Shown here: positions 1-9,059 of the stretch, one piece after another | How the letters are laid out: each line of letters starts with the position of its first letter | Numbering within the stretch: the first letter of the stretch is position 1 | Source of the DNA: Flavobacterium sp. | GTDB taxonomy: Bacteria > Bacteroidota > Bacteroidia > Flavobacteriales > Flavobacteriaceae | DNA length: 64,000 nucleotides | Direction of reading: 5' to 3' | NCBI RefSeq assembly: GCF_027484705.1 | Contig: NZ_JAIXSL010000015.1 | Span: 98,527-162,526, forward strand | Notes under the pieces: model-generated | Told to the model about the DNA's origin: nothing | Database searches by the model: none | The model's input: the letters and a program-made list of their open reading frames with translations, nothing else | Position numbers and translations under genes: made by a program

Positions 1-16
1 AAAGAACAAAATAAAA

Positions 17-2389
17 ATGCAGGAAAACAATTCATATATCAACTCCAATCAGGAAGATTCTTTCGATTTTCGTGACATGGTCGAATCGTATATCGTACAA
101 TGGAAATGGTTTGTTTTCGGAGTATTTGTTTGTTTCGTTTTCGCAACGCTTTATTTAAGATATGTCATTCCGATCTACAGTGCTACCGCTACGATCCTCG
201 TAAAAGATGAGAAAAAAGGCGGTTTGCAGTCAGAATTGGCCGCTTTTTCTGATTTGGGAATTTCTACGGGAGTCAAGAGCAATGTCGATAATGAGATCGA
301 AGTCATCAAATCGCGCAGAATCGTCAGAAAAGCGATTGAGAAACTGGGTTTCAATGTCACGTATGTTACCGAAGGACGCGTAAAGGCTTTCGAACAATAC
401 AGCGACAAACCTATTGAATGTTCGTTTTATAACCCGTCGGACAAATTCTATACTTCCTCAAAAACTTATACCATCAATGCTGTTGATAAAACCCATTTCG
501 AGTTGTTATCCGGGCAAAGCATTATGGGTAAATTCAGTTACGGCGCCATTATCGATTTGAATGATGCTAAGCTTGTGGTGAATAAAACCCTGGTCGGCGT
601 CAACAATACCGAAGGTTTTTCGGTTAATGTGAATGTCAATAGCGTAGACAATGTTGCCGAAAGTTATCGCGGAAGGCTTGATGTTTCTGCTTTAAACAAG
701 AATTCAAGTGTTGTTGCTTTGACGCTTAATGATCCGATCAGAGACAAAGCCGTTGATTTCCTGAACATGTTGATTGAGGTTTACAACGAAGATGCGATTG
801 CCGATAAAAAATTCATCTCAGAAAATACTCTAGACTTTATCCAGAACCGTTTGAAAATCATTTCTACGGAACTCGGTGATGTAGAAAAAGATGTCGAAGG
901 ATTCAAGAAAACCAACAAAATTACCGATATCGCTTCGCAAGCGAACATGTATTTGAGCACTTCGGTTGATTTTGAAAAAGAACTCATCGATACTGAAACT
1001 CAAATCAAGGTCGTTGATGTTATGATCGATTACATCAAAACCAAAGGCAAATGGGATTTGGTGCCCAACAACATCCTGCTGACCGCAGATTCTAAAATCA
1101 CTACGGATTTCATCTCTCAATACAACGAACTCGTCATCCAGAGAAACAGGATTTCTAAAGAGGGAATGCCAAAAAATACATACCTGATCAACCTTGAGCA
1201 AAAAATTGAAGAGATCAGCAACAACATCATCTCGAACTTGGAGCGTACCAAAACCTCACTCAAGATCAACAAAGAGATTAAGGAAAAACAAAACCGCATG
1301 ATCAAAGGCAAGATTTCTGAAATTCCAACACAGGAATTGGAAAGTCGCGTCTTAGACCGTCAACAAAAAATCAAGGAATCTCTTTATTTGTATTTGTTGC
1401 AGAAAAGGGAAGAAACCGCTATTTCACTGGCCGTAACGGCGCCGATTTCTAAATTGGTTGACGCTGCTTTTTCTTCGCCTTCACCGGTTTCCCCAAAAAG
1501 AAACATCATTTACTTCATCGCGTTTGCATTGGGTATTTTGATTCCGTTCTCGGTGATTTATGTGAAGAGTTTGTTCGACAACAAAATCAACAGCCGACAA
1601 GATCTCGATGGTAAAATATCCGCTCCATTCCTTGGCGATATTCCGAAATCAGAAAGCCAGGACGAGATTATCAACACCAACAGCAAATCGAGTTCCGCCG
1701 AAGCGATACGGATTATCCGTACCAATATTGAGTTCATGCTCAATAAAATTTCGGAAAATAAGTCCAAAACGATATTCATCACTTCGACCATTCCTAAAGA
1801 AGGAAAAACTTTTGTGGCGATCAATTTAGCGAGTACGATTGCGCTTTCGGGCAAAAAAGTATTGCTGATCGGATTGGATATCCGAAACCCGAAAATTGAC
1901 CGTTACGTGAAGTTGCCTTCGAAAGGTTTGACGAATTATCTGTCTAAAAACAATGAAGACATCCACGATTATATCGTCAAACTTGATGATTTCGAGAACT
2001 TCTATGTTTTGCCTTCGGGAATCGTTCCTCCAAATCCTGTTGATTTGTTGATGAACAATAGAATCGACCAAATGTTTGACCAGCTTAAAAACGAATACGA
2101 CTACATTATCGTAGACACTGCGCCAGTGAATCTGGTGACTGATACTTTATTGGTGGCCAAAAATGCTGATATCTTTATTTATGTGATCCGTGCGAATTTC
2201 CTAGACAAACGCATGATCAAGCTTATCGAGAACATCTACCGCGAAAAGAAATTGCCGAACATGGCGATTTTATTGAATGATACCAAATGGAGAAAAACTT
2301 ACGGCTACGGCTACGGGTATGGCTACGGGTATAGTTATATCCAGAATGAAGAAAAAACACCTTGGTATCTGAATTGGTTTAAAAAGTAA
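17..2389 (+). CDS. wzc: Wzc-type polysaccharide co-polymerase / BY-kinase
   Basis: This inner-membrane protein of 790 aa would control capsule or exopolysaccharide chain length and export through cycles of tyrosine phosphorylation. It has a membrane segment at about residues 29-50, a periplasmic Wzz-type region with a long helical stretch, a second membrane segment at about 497-517, and a C-terminal cytoplasmic kinase domain. The kinase shows a Walker A motif (PKEGKT, about 593-598), Walker A' (LLIGLDIR, about 616-623) and Walker B (IIVDTAP, about 697-703). Walker A' has Gly where the classical motif has Asp. The tail (about 761-773) alternates Tyr and Gly, the expected autophosphorylation cluster. 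Only 16 bases lie upstream in the window, so a partner Wza gene may lie just outside it. The stop codon directly abuts that of the convergent phosphatase gene. Confidence 0.93.
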   Translation: MQENNSYINSNQEDSFDFRDMVESYIVQWKWFVFGVFVCFVFATLYLRYVIPIYSATATILVKDEKKGGLQSELAAFSDLGISTGVKSNVDNEIEVIKSRRIVRKAIEKLGFNVTYVTEGRVKAFEQYSDKPIECSFYNPSDKFYTSSKTYTINAVDKTHFELLSGQSIMGKFSYGAIIDLNDAKLVVNKTLVGVNNTEGFSVNVNVNSVDNVAESYRGRLDVSALNKNSSVVALTLNDPIRDKAVDFLNMLIEVYNEDAIADKKFISENTLDFIQNRLKIISTELGDVEKDVEGFKKTNKITDIASQANMYLSTSVDFEKELIDTETQIKVVDVMIDYIKTKGKWDLVPNNILLTADSKITTDFISQYNELVIQRNRISKEGMPKNTYLINLEQKIEEISNNIISNLERTKTSLKINKEIKEKQNRMIKGKISEIPTQELESRVLDRQQKIKESLYLYLLQKREETAISLAVTAPISKLVDAAFSSPSPVSPKRNIIYFIAFALGILIPFSVIYVKSLFDNKINSRQDLDGKISAPFLGDIPKSESQDEIINTNSKSSSAEAIRIIRTNIEFMLNKISENKSKTIFITSTIPKEGKTFVAINLASTIALSGKKVLLIGLDIRNPKIDRYVKLPSKGLTNYLSKNNEDIHDYIVKLDDFENFYVLPSGIVPPNPVDLLMNNRIDQMFDQLKNEYDYIIVDTAPVNLVTDTLLVAKNADIFIYVIRANFLDKRMIKLIENIYREKKLPNMAILLNDTKWRKTYGYGYGYGYGYSYIQNEEKTPWYLNWFKK

Positions 2390-3124
2390 TTACCATCTGA
2401 AGAACTGGTTGTTTTCAATGGCTTTTTTTAAAGGCGCCGGATCTTTAAGTAGTATCTTGTTCGAAAATGCTTTGATGTGGTTCCCATGATGCACATCCGA
2501 ACCGACGTAATCAATCATCCCTTTTTGGAGCAAGTTTTCGGCTGCTTTAGCCACTTCAACACCATAATAGCCTACGGTCGACAGCATATTGAGCTGAAAT
2601 AGGCAACCGGCATTTTTAAGTTTTTCATAGTCACGAAACTGTTGGTGGTAATAAAGATACCGCTCCGGATGCGCCAAAACAGGGCGATAACCCGCAATCT
2701 GCAAATCAAAAAGGATGTTATACAATTGGATTGGCGGATTCAGGTACGAGAGCTCCACCAGAACATAATTGTCTTTGAGCGTTAGTAAAGACCCGGTTTC
2801 AAAAAGGGTTACGAAATTGGGGTCAATCAGATATTCAGCACCATATCGAAGTGAAAGTTGCCGCTCTTTTTTTAAAACAGTTAAAGCTGATTGATAGGCA
2901 GATTCAATAATCTCAGGGGTATTGTCCCAAACACTTTTCATAATATGCGGCGTGGTGATGCACTGTTCAAAGCCTAAATCCTGAAGTTCTTGGGTCAAAA
3001 ATAAAGTATCCTCAATAGCGGAAGCACCATCATCAATTCCGGGCAACAGATGGCTGTGGATATCCACATAACCCGAAGGAATCAGGTCTTTCAAAAACAC
3101 TTTTTTCTTTAAAAAATGGAACAT
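2390..3124 (-). CDS. CpsB/YwqE-type PHP tyrosine-protein phosphatase
   Basis: This 244-aa protein belongs to the PHP-fold metal-dependent phosphotyrosine phosphatases that dephosphorylate BY-kinases. The N-terminal metal-binding motif DIHSHLLPGIDDGA is at about residues 21-34, TPHI at about 58-61, HPERY in the middle, and a C-terminal SDVHHGNH at about 214-221. It is the natural partner of the Wzc protein encoded convergently next to it, and would reset its phosphorylated tyrosine tail. This kind of phosphatase is best known from Firmicutes capsule loci but is also common in Bacteroidetes. The ATG at 3124 is the only obvious start. No promoter could be pinned down in the 3125-3333 divergent gap. 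Confidence 0.88.
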   Translation of the reverse strand: MFHFLKKKVFLKDLIPSGYVDIHSHLLPGIDDGASAIEDTLFLTQELQDLGFEQCITTPHIMKSVWDNTPEIIESAYQSALTVLKKERQLSLRYGAEYLIDPNFVTLFETGSLLTLKDNYVLVELSYLNPPIQLYNILFDLQIAGYRPVLAHPERYLYYHQQFRDYEKLKNAGCLFQLNMLSTVGYYGVEVAKAAENLLQKGMIDYVGSDVHHGNHIKAFSNKILLKDPAPLKKAIENNQFFRW

Positions 3125-3245
3125 CTCTGGGTTTCTTTAGTCAAGATACGAATGTACATAATTTGTTTTTCTTTCTTCCATTTCTCATTCTGATTTAATA
3201 ATAAAACAAACCTCAAAAACAGTAAGAATCGAGACGTTAAATTAG

Positions 3246-3253
3246 TATATTTG
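3246..3253 (+). promoter_or_regulatory. Bacteroidetes -7 box for polysaccharide operon
   Basis: TATATTTG matches the Bacteroidetes -7 consensus TAnnTTTG. It lies about 80 bases before the ATG of the ABC permease gene (3334). No good -33 TTG was found at the right spacing, so this is a candidate only. A transcript starting just downstream would exclude the longer TTG-initiated reading of the permease gene that begins at 3259. Confidence 0.4.
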
Positions 3254-3333
3254 CGCGCTTGTTTCTCCAGCAAATAAGATATTATTGTTCAGTTGTTAAA
3301 ACTGTAGCTCATTTTTTAATAGTAAACCAAAAC

Positions 3334-4191
3334 ATGACCGGAAAAATTCAATCAGAAGATTGGAGTCTTATCATTAAAGGCCATACCTCGCTTTTTGATG
3401 TAAAATTTAAGGATTTGTGGAATTACCGCGACCTTTTGTTTTTGTTCGTCAAACGCGATTTCATCAGCTTTTACAAGCAAACGGTTTTAGGGCCACTTTG
3501 GTTTTTCATCCAGCCACTTTTTACGACTTTGGTGTTCACTTTCGTGTTTGGAAATCTCGCTAAAATCAGCACTGATGGCCTGCCACAACAATTGTTCTAT
3601 TTGTCCGGAATCACCGCATGGAATTATTTCTCCGATTGCTTATCCAAAACCAGCACGGTTTTCAGGGACAACGCCGCGATATTCGGGAAAGTTTATTTTC
3701 CTAGATTGATTATGCCTTTGAGTATTGTGGTGAGTAACTTAGTTCGTTTTGTAGTCCAGTTACTTTTGTTGGTGATTATGATGGCTTACTTTGCGGTTCA
3801 GGGTGCCAATTTTCATATGACTTATGCAATCCTTTTTTTTCCTTTTCTCGTAATTCTAATGGCACTATTAGGATTAGGCATGGGATTAATTATTACAGCT
3901 ATGACCACAAAATATAGAGACTTGAGTTTTCTAGTAACTTTCGGTGTGCAGCTTTTGATGTACGGAACGACGGTCATCTACCCGTTGAGTTCCGCGCCCG
4001 CAAAATACAAAGCCATCATCGAACTTAATCCCATGACCGGAATCATCGAGGCGTTCCGCTATGCTTTTTTAGGCAAAGGCGAGTTCACCTTGTGGAGCAT
4101 CAGTTATTCTGTCATCGTCACCATCATTGTGCTGTTTTTAGGAATCATTATTTTCAATAAAACAGAGAAAAATTTCGTAGATACCATCTAA
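3334..4191 (+). CDS. wzm: Polysaccharide ABC exporter permease (Wzm-type)
   Basis: This 285-aa membrane protein is of the ABC-2 type, with an N-terminal cytoplasmic stretch and about six hydrophobic segments. It has the family pattern FVKRDFISFYKQTVLGPLWF near the first membrane segment. With the adjacent ATPase it would move lipid-linked O-antigen or capsular glycan across the inner membrane. The ATG at 3334 is chosen because the in-frame TTG at 3259 would add 25 residues with no family resemblance and lies only a few bases after a candidate -7 box. The last base of its stop codon is the first base of the wzt start (4191), which implies translational coupling. Confidence 0.9.
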   Translation: MTGKIQSEDWSLIIKGHTSLFDVKFKDLWNYRDLLFLFVKRDFISFYKQTVLGPLWFFIQPLFTTLVFTFVFGNLAKISTDGLPQQLFYLSGITAWNYFSDCLSKTSTVFRDNAAIFGKVYFPRLIMPLSIVVSNLVRFVVQLLLLVIMMAYFAVQGANFHMTYAILFFPFLVILMALLGLGMGLIITAMTTKYRDLSFLVTFGVQLLMYGTTVIYPLSSAPAKYKAIIELNPMTGIIEAFRYAFLGKGEFTLWSISYSVIVTIIVLFLGIIIFNKTEKNFVDTI

Positions 4192-5453
4192 TGTCAGAAA
4201 TAGTTATAAAAGTCGAAAACTTATCCAAAGCCTACCAGATCGGACAGATCGGGACGGGAACAATCTCGCGTGACCTGGAGCGTTTCTGGACCACCAAAGT
4301 TATGGGCAAGGAAGATCCGTTTCTGAAAATTGGCGAAACCAACGACCGCAGCACTAAAGGCGGAAGCGATATCGTCTGGTCGTTAAAAGACATCAATCTT
4401 GACATCAATCAAGGTGATGCCGTCGGAATCATTGGTAAAAACGGTGCGGGAAAAAGTACGTTGCTCAAATTATTATCACGTGTCACGAGTCCTACCACCG
4501 GTGAAATTAAGGTGAAAGGAAGAATAGCGAGTTTGCTCGAAGTCGGAACGGGTTTCCATCCGGAATTGTCCGGACGCGAAAACATCTACCTCAATGGCGC
4601 TATTTTGGGCATGCGAAAAAACGAAATCACGCGAAAACTCGATGAAATCATTGACTTTTCAGGCGTTGAAAGATATGTCGATACGCCCGTAAAAAGATAC
4701 AGCAGCGGAATGTATGTGCGTCTGGCGTTTGCCGTAGCTGCGCATCTCGAAAGTGAAATACTGATCGTTGATGAAGTTTTAGCTGTTGGTGACGCCGAAT
4801 TTCAAAAGAAATGTTTGGGTAAAATGGGCGACATCAGCAAAGGGGAAGGCAGAACGGTATTGTTCGTAAGCCACAACATGTTGGCCGTGAAATCGCTTTG
4901 CAATACTGGTATCGCACTCCGAAACGGCTGCATACAAACCACTGGTAAAATTGAAAGTGTCATCGATTCGTATTTGTCGAATACGGCTGTCATTGCGCAG
5001 TCTTTTGTCAGCATTGAAAGGGAAACAGAAGGTTTTACGCTGCATTCGATCAACGTTTCGAACAACGGCATTGAAGGAAGTTTCAATATTGAAAATGATC
5101 TTGTCATCGATGTTACGGTTTCGAGCGAAAAGGATTTTCAGGGCATCAATGTCAATCTGTTCTTCAACACGCTTGAAGGCACGCTGATTTTTGCGACTTG
5201 TTCCGATTCCATCTTTTTCAAAAAAGGTCAGGCCACGTATCAATGTACGATTCCGGCTTATACCTTAAACGACAATATATACAGCATCGATTTAATGGTC
5301 GTCAAACACGGCGCTAAAATCCTGCACCACATCAAGGAAGTCATTTCCGTGGAAGGCATTGAAGTCAAACGCGATGGCGCCTGGCTCGAAAAATTCCCCG
5401 GATTAATAAGACCTCAGACTTTTGAATGGAAAAAAATAGACCAGCATGAATAG
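4191..5453 (+). CDS. wzt: Polysaccharide ABC exporter ATPase (Wzt-type, extended C-terminus)
   Basis: This 420-aa protein powers glycan export with Wzm. Walker A (GKNGAGKST, about residues 82-90), the ABC signature (YSSGMYVRLAFA, about 170-181) and Walker B (ILIVDEVLAVGD, about 190-201) are all intact. Residues from about 245 to the end form a beta-rich domain of the Wzt C-terminal type. In known systems that domain recognises the capped non-reducing end of the glycan before export. The extension suggests that a terminal modification is needed here too, and the next gene, which overlaps by 8 bases, encodes a methyltransferase. Confidence 0.92.
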   Translation: MSEIVIKVENLSKAYQIGQIGTGTISRDLERFWTTKVMGKEDPFLKIGETNDRSTKGGSDIVWSLKDINLDINQGDAVGIIGKNGAGKSTLLKLLSRVTSPTTGEIKVKGRIASLLEVGTGFHPELSGRENIYLNGAILGMRKNEITRKLDEIIDFSGVERYVDTPVKRYSSGMYVRLAFAVAAHLESEILIVDEVLAVGDAEFQKKCLGKMGDISKGEGRTVLFVSHNMLAVKSLCNTGIALRNGCIQTTGKIESVIDSYLSNTAVIAQSFVSIERETEGFTLHSINVSNNGIEGSFNIENDLVIDVTVSSEKDFQGINVNLFFNTLEGTLIFATCSDSIFFKKGQATYQCTIPAYTLNDNIYSIDLMVVKHGAKILHHIKEVISVEGIEVKRDGAWLEKFPGLIRPQTFEWKKIDQHE

Positions 5454-6561
5454 TTTCAGAATCGCACTCAAAGCCAAAATAAAACAGTCGCAGCACAACC
5501 ATTTCGGGATTCAGAATTATGATGAATACCGTTTTGGAAGCTATAAAAACGAACAAGCCTCTGCGTTGAAAAAACTCGTGCAGATTGGTAAGCGCAATGC
5601 CAAAAGGGTTGTCGGTTATGAGAACAAAATCGATGTGGATACTATTCCGTGGCTCAAAGATTATTTCGACGGCATGGAAAGGCTCTATAAAGTATTGAAC
5701 CAGCAAGGGAAAAGTCTAATCGTCGAACTCATCGCCTACCAAATTCTCGGCTATAAAAAAGTAAAACTCGCCAGAAACAACAAAGCGTATCAAGACGCCG
5801 TGAAACTTGGGAAGTCGTTGGCAGATCCGAACGATACTTACGATCCGCATTTCATGCATTTCATCTTGCAGAAATTCAACCTCAAACCGATTGGTTACGA
5901 CGTGCAGCTTTATTTCGGTTCGCTTGGCGTTACGATTGATTTTATCATCGAGCAATACGCTTATAAATTAGACGGCAAACCAGTGGTTCAGGTCGAAGCC
6001 GGTGATTTTGTGATTGATGCCGGCGCTTGTTGGGGCGACACCGCCTTATATTTTGCGCACAAAGCCGGACCTTCGGGCAAAGTGTTTTCTTTTGAATTCA
6101 TTCCCGACAACATCAAACTGTTCCACCACAACAGGTCCTTGAATCCGAATCTCGAAAATCAGATCGAACTCGTGCCGCATCCGGTTTCGGACCATTCCGA
6201 TGATACGATTTATTACAAAGACAATGGCCCCGGAAGTAAAATCGAAACGTTCGCTTTTGATGGCCACACAGGTTCTACGACGACGCTGACGATTGATGAT
6301 TTTGTCAAAAGAAACAACATCGCCAAAGTCGATTTTGTAAAAATGGATATTGAAGGCGTCGAAAGTGCAGCTTTGCGCGGCGCTGTCGAAACCATCAAAA
6401 AGTTCAGGCCTAAATTAGCGATTGCGATTTACCACAGCATGGAAGATTTCACGGCCATTCCCGCCTGGATTTTAGACCTGGATTTAGATTACGAAATTTT
6501 TCTAGACCACTTTACCATTCACGCCGAAGAAACCATCTGTTTTGCAAAGCCCAGAAACTAA
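5446..6561 (+). CDS. FkbM-family methyltransferase
   Basis: This 371-aa protein has an N-terminal region of about 170 residues of unknown role, followed by an FkbM-type SAM-dependent methyltransferase domain. The SAM-binding loop VIDAGACWGDTALYF is at about residues 189-203, and the family signature VKMDIEGVESAALRG is at about 297-311. FkbM proteins O-methylate sugars and other hydroxyls. The ATG overlaps the end of wzt by 8 bases, so the two are probably translated together. This makes it a candidate for methylating or capping the glycan that Wzt recognises; the capping role is inference. Confidence 0.85.
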   Translation: MNSFRIALKAKIKQSQHNHFGIQNYDEYRFGSYKNEQASALKKLVQIGKRNAKRVVGYENKIDVDTIPWLKDYFDGMERLYKVLNQQGKSLIVELIAYQILGYKKVKLARNNKAYQDAVKLGKSLADPNDTYDPHFMHFILQKFNLKPIGYDVQLYFGSLGVTIDFIIEQYAYKLDGKPVVQVEAGDFVIDAGACWGDTALYFAHKAGPSGKVFSFEFIPDNIKLFHHNRSLNPNLENQIELVPHPVSDHSDDTIYYKDNGPGSKIETFAFDGHTGSTTTLTIDDFVKRNNIAKVDFVKMDIEGVESAALRGAVETIKKFRPKLAIAIYHSMEDFTAIPAWILDLDLDYEIFLDHFTIHAEETICFAKPRN

Positions 6562-6562
6562 T

Positions 6563-7636
6563 ATGATCAAAGTTACCCAAGCCTTTTTACCGGATCAATC
6601 GGAATATCAGGCGATTTTAAAATCGTCGTGGGACCAGCATTGGATTACCAATCGCGGGCCTTTGGTTCTGGAACTTGAGGAAAAATTGCGTTCTTATCTC
6701 GGTGCCAATCAGATCATCTTGACCACGAATGGCACTTTGCCGCTGCAGATTGCTTTAAAAGTTCTTGGAAATCAAGGCGAAATTATCACGACGCCTTTTT
6801 CTTATATTGCGACGACTTCTTCCATTTTATGGGAACATTGCAAACCGGTTTTTGTTGACATCAATCCCGATTACCTCACGATTGATGAAACCAAAATCGA
6901 GGCCGCCATTACCGATAAAACCACCGCGATTCTCGTCACGCACGTTTTCGGAAATCCGTGTGATGTCGAGGCGATTCAGGCGATTGCGAACAAACACAAC
7001 TTAAAAGTCATATACGACGCCGCGCATTGTTTTGGGGTGACCTATAAAAATGAATCGATTTTCAATTTTGGCGATGTGAGTACTTGCAGCTTCCACGCGA
7101 CGAAATTGTTCCATACCGGAGAAGGTGGTGCGTTATTTTTTACCGACAAAGCCTTATACGAACCTTTGTTCTACAGCCACAACTTCGGGCACAATGGGCC
7201 TCATGATTTTTCGGGTGTCGGGCTCAATGCGAAGATGTCCGAACTTCAGGGTGCGATGGGCTTGGCGGTTTTGCCGTACATGCCGCAGATTCTGGAGCAG
7301 CGTAAAAACATTGTAGATTACTACAACAACCACATCGATTTTCCGAAAGTGAGAACGTTCACGATTCGCGAAAACACACAGTGGAATTACAGCTATTATC
7401 CGATCATTTTCGAGTCTGAACAAGATTTATTGCGTGCTGAGGCGGCCTTAAACAAACACCAGATTTTCCCAAGACGGTACTTTTATCCGTCGTTGAATAC
7501 GATTCCGTTTGCTTCCCATCAATCGATGCCAGTCTCAGAAGCCGTTGCGGTTTCGGTGCTTTGTCTGCCTTTGTATGCCGGACTGACAGCCGATGAAACC
7601 AGGCGCATCGTGACAATCTTAAACGCCGCACTCTGA
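6563..7636 (+). CDS. DegT/DnrJ/EryC1/StrS sugar aminotransferase
   Basis: This 357-aa PLP-dependent enzyme would transfer an amino group to a keto-sugar nucleotide. The PLP lysine lies in SFHATKLFHTGEGG (Lys at about residue 180), a form seen in VioA/FdtB-like enzymes that make 3- or 4-amino-dideoxy sugars. AKMSELQGAMGL follows at about residues 224-235. The ATG at 6563 is preferred over an in-frame TTG at 6542 that lies inside the preceding gene. No 4,6-dehydratase that would make its substrate is visible in this window, so the nucleotide-keto-sugar must come from elsewhere. Its TGA overlaps the ATG of the WbqC-like gene by one base. Confidence 0.9.
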   Translation: MIKVTQAFLPDQSEYQAILKSSWDQHWITNRGPLVLELEEKLRSYLGANQIILTTNGTLPLQIALKVLGNQGEIITTPFSYIATTSSILWEHCKPVFVDINPDYLTIDETKIEAAITDKTTAILVTHVFGNPCDVEAIQAIANKHNLKVIYDAAHCFGVTYKNESIFNFGDVSTCSFHATKLFHTGEGGALFFTDKALYEPLFYSHNFGHNGPHDFSGVGLNAKMSELQGAMGLAVLPYMPQILEQRKNIVDYYNNHIDFPKVRTFTIRENTQWNYSYYPIIFESEQDLLRAEAALNKHQIFPRRYFYPSLNTIPFASHQSMPVSEAVAVSVLCLPLYAGLTADETRRIVTILNAAL

Positions 7637-8337
7637 TGAAAGTGGGCATCATGCAACCGTATTGGTTTCCTTATATCGGTTATTTTCAACTCATCAATGC
7701 TGTCGATGTTTTCGTGGTTTATGACAATATAGAATACACCAAAAAAGGCTGGATCAACCGCAACCGGATTTTACTCCATAGCGAAGCGGCTCCCGTAACC
7801 GTGCCTTTGAAAAAAGATTCTGATTTTCTGCATGTAGACCAAAGATTTTTGTCTGAAAATTATGCGAAAGACAAAGTCAAATTGCTGTCTAAAATTAAAG
7901 AAGCGTATAAAAAAGCGCCGCAATTTTCAACGGTTTTTCCATTGATTGAATCGATTTTGAACCAGAATGAAACCAACTTATTCCGATTGATTCACCATTC
8001 AATACAAGCCGTTTGCGATTATTTGGAGATTAAAACCAAGATTGTAATTTCTTCCACAATCGATATCGACCACAATTTAAAATCTCAAGATAAAGTCATC
8101 GCGATTGCCAAAATCCTTGAGGCCACGCAATACATCAACGCAATTGGAGGCCTCCAACTTTACGATAAAGCGACTTTTGAAGCGAATGATTTACAACTTC
8201 ATTTCATCAAATCGAACCCCATCGAATACCCACAATTTGACAATGATTTCATACCTTGGCTGTCTGTTATTGATGTCATGATGTTTAATTCCAAACAGGA
8301 AATCCGTGGTTTTCTAACGGATGTTACTTTGCTATAA
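7636..8337 (+). CDS. WbqC-like family protein
   Basis: This 233-aa protein carries the WbqC family N-terminal signature (MQPYWFPYIGYFQLI, then YDNIEYTKKGWINRNRI). The family is found in O-antigen and capsule clusters beside amino-sugar genes, but no biochemical role is firmly established. It starts on the last base of the aminotransferase stop, so the two are likely coupled. The pairing suggests that it acts on the amino sugar made by its neighbour, perhaps as an acyl or aminoacyl transferase; that is inference only. Confidence 0.85.
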   Translation: MKVGIMQPYWFPYIGYFQLINAVDVFVVYDNIEYTKKGWINRNRILLHSEAAPVTVPLKKDSDFLHVDQRFLSENYAKDKVKLLSKIKEAYKKAPQFSTVFPLIESILNQNETNLFRLIHHSIQAVCDYLEIKTKIVISSTIDIDHNLKSQDKVIAIAKILEATQYINAIGGLQLYDKATFEANDLQLHFIKSNPIEYPQFDNDFIPWLSVIDVMMFNSKQEIRGFLTDVTLL

Positions 8338-8339
8338 CT

Positions 8340-9059
8340 ATGAAAAATGCTTTAGACCAACATGTACGGGCTTATGAAGGCGAACTTCAATACGATTTCG
8401 ACAATGAAATCCTGTTGAATTGGTATCCGAAACGAATCTTAAAACATACCCAGAACTGTAAATCCTTATTGGAATTAGGCTTGGGACACGGTTACACGAC
8501 TACGATTTTTTCAAAACAATTTACCAAGCATGTCGTGCTCGACGGCTCGAATGCGATCATTCAGAACTTCCGCTCGAAATATCCAGATTGTAAAGCGGAA
8601 ATCGTCGAAACCTATTTTGAAAAATTCGAATCCGAAGAGAAATTTGACCTGATTGTCATGGGTTTCATTCTGGAACACGTCGACAATCCGGTGGAGATAT
8701 TGAAACATTTCAAACAATTCCTCGCACCTAAAGGACGCATGTTCATCGCAGTTCCGAACGCTGAAGTCTTGAACAGAAGATTAGGCCATGCCGCAGGTTT
8801 GCTGAACGACATGCAGGAACTTTCAGAAAACGACCATATTCTTGGGCACCAACGTTATTATACCGTTGAAACATTGACGGAAGATGTGATTGCAGCGGGT
8901 TATGAAGTGGCGATGGTGGAAGGTATTTATTTGAAACCATTGGCGACTTCTCAGATGATTTCACTAAACTTTGACAAGAAAGTCATCGATGCTTTTTGTG
9001 AAGTCGGTATCGCTTATCCAGAATTGTGTTGTGGCATTTTAGCTGAAATCAAAGCATAG
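8340..9059 (+). CDS. Class I SAM-dependent methyltransferase (copy A)
   Basis: This 239-aa protein has a SAM-binding loop (LLELGLGHGYT, about residues 43-53), an acidic post-motif (VLDGSN) and the motif LEHVDNPVEILKHF typical of class I enzymes. The C-terminal region resembles the methyltransferase encoded at 13475: both end with a Tyr-Pro-Glu/Asp-Leu-Cys pattern and share a GIxxKxLAxxQ-like stretch. The two copies bracket the epimerase/ATP-grasp/phosphoesterase/propeller genes. The target is unknown. The gene ends one base before the start of the next. Confidence 0.82.
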   Translation: MKNALDQHVRAYEGELQYDFDNEILLNWYPKRILKHTQNCKSLLELGLGHGYTTTIFSKQFTKHVVLDGSNAIIQNFRSKYPDCKAEIVETYFEKFESEEKFDLIVMGFILEHVDNPVEILKHFKQFLAPKGRMFIAVPNAEVLNRRLGHAAGLLNDMQELSENDHILGHQRYYTVETLTEDVIAAGYEVAMVEGIYLKPLATSQMISLNFDKKVIDAFCEVGIAYPELCCGILAEIKA

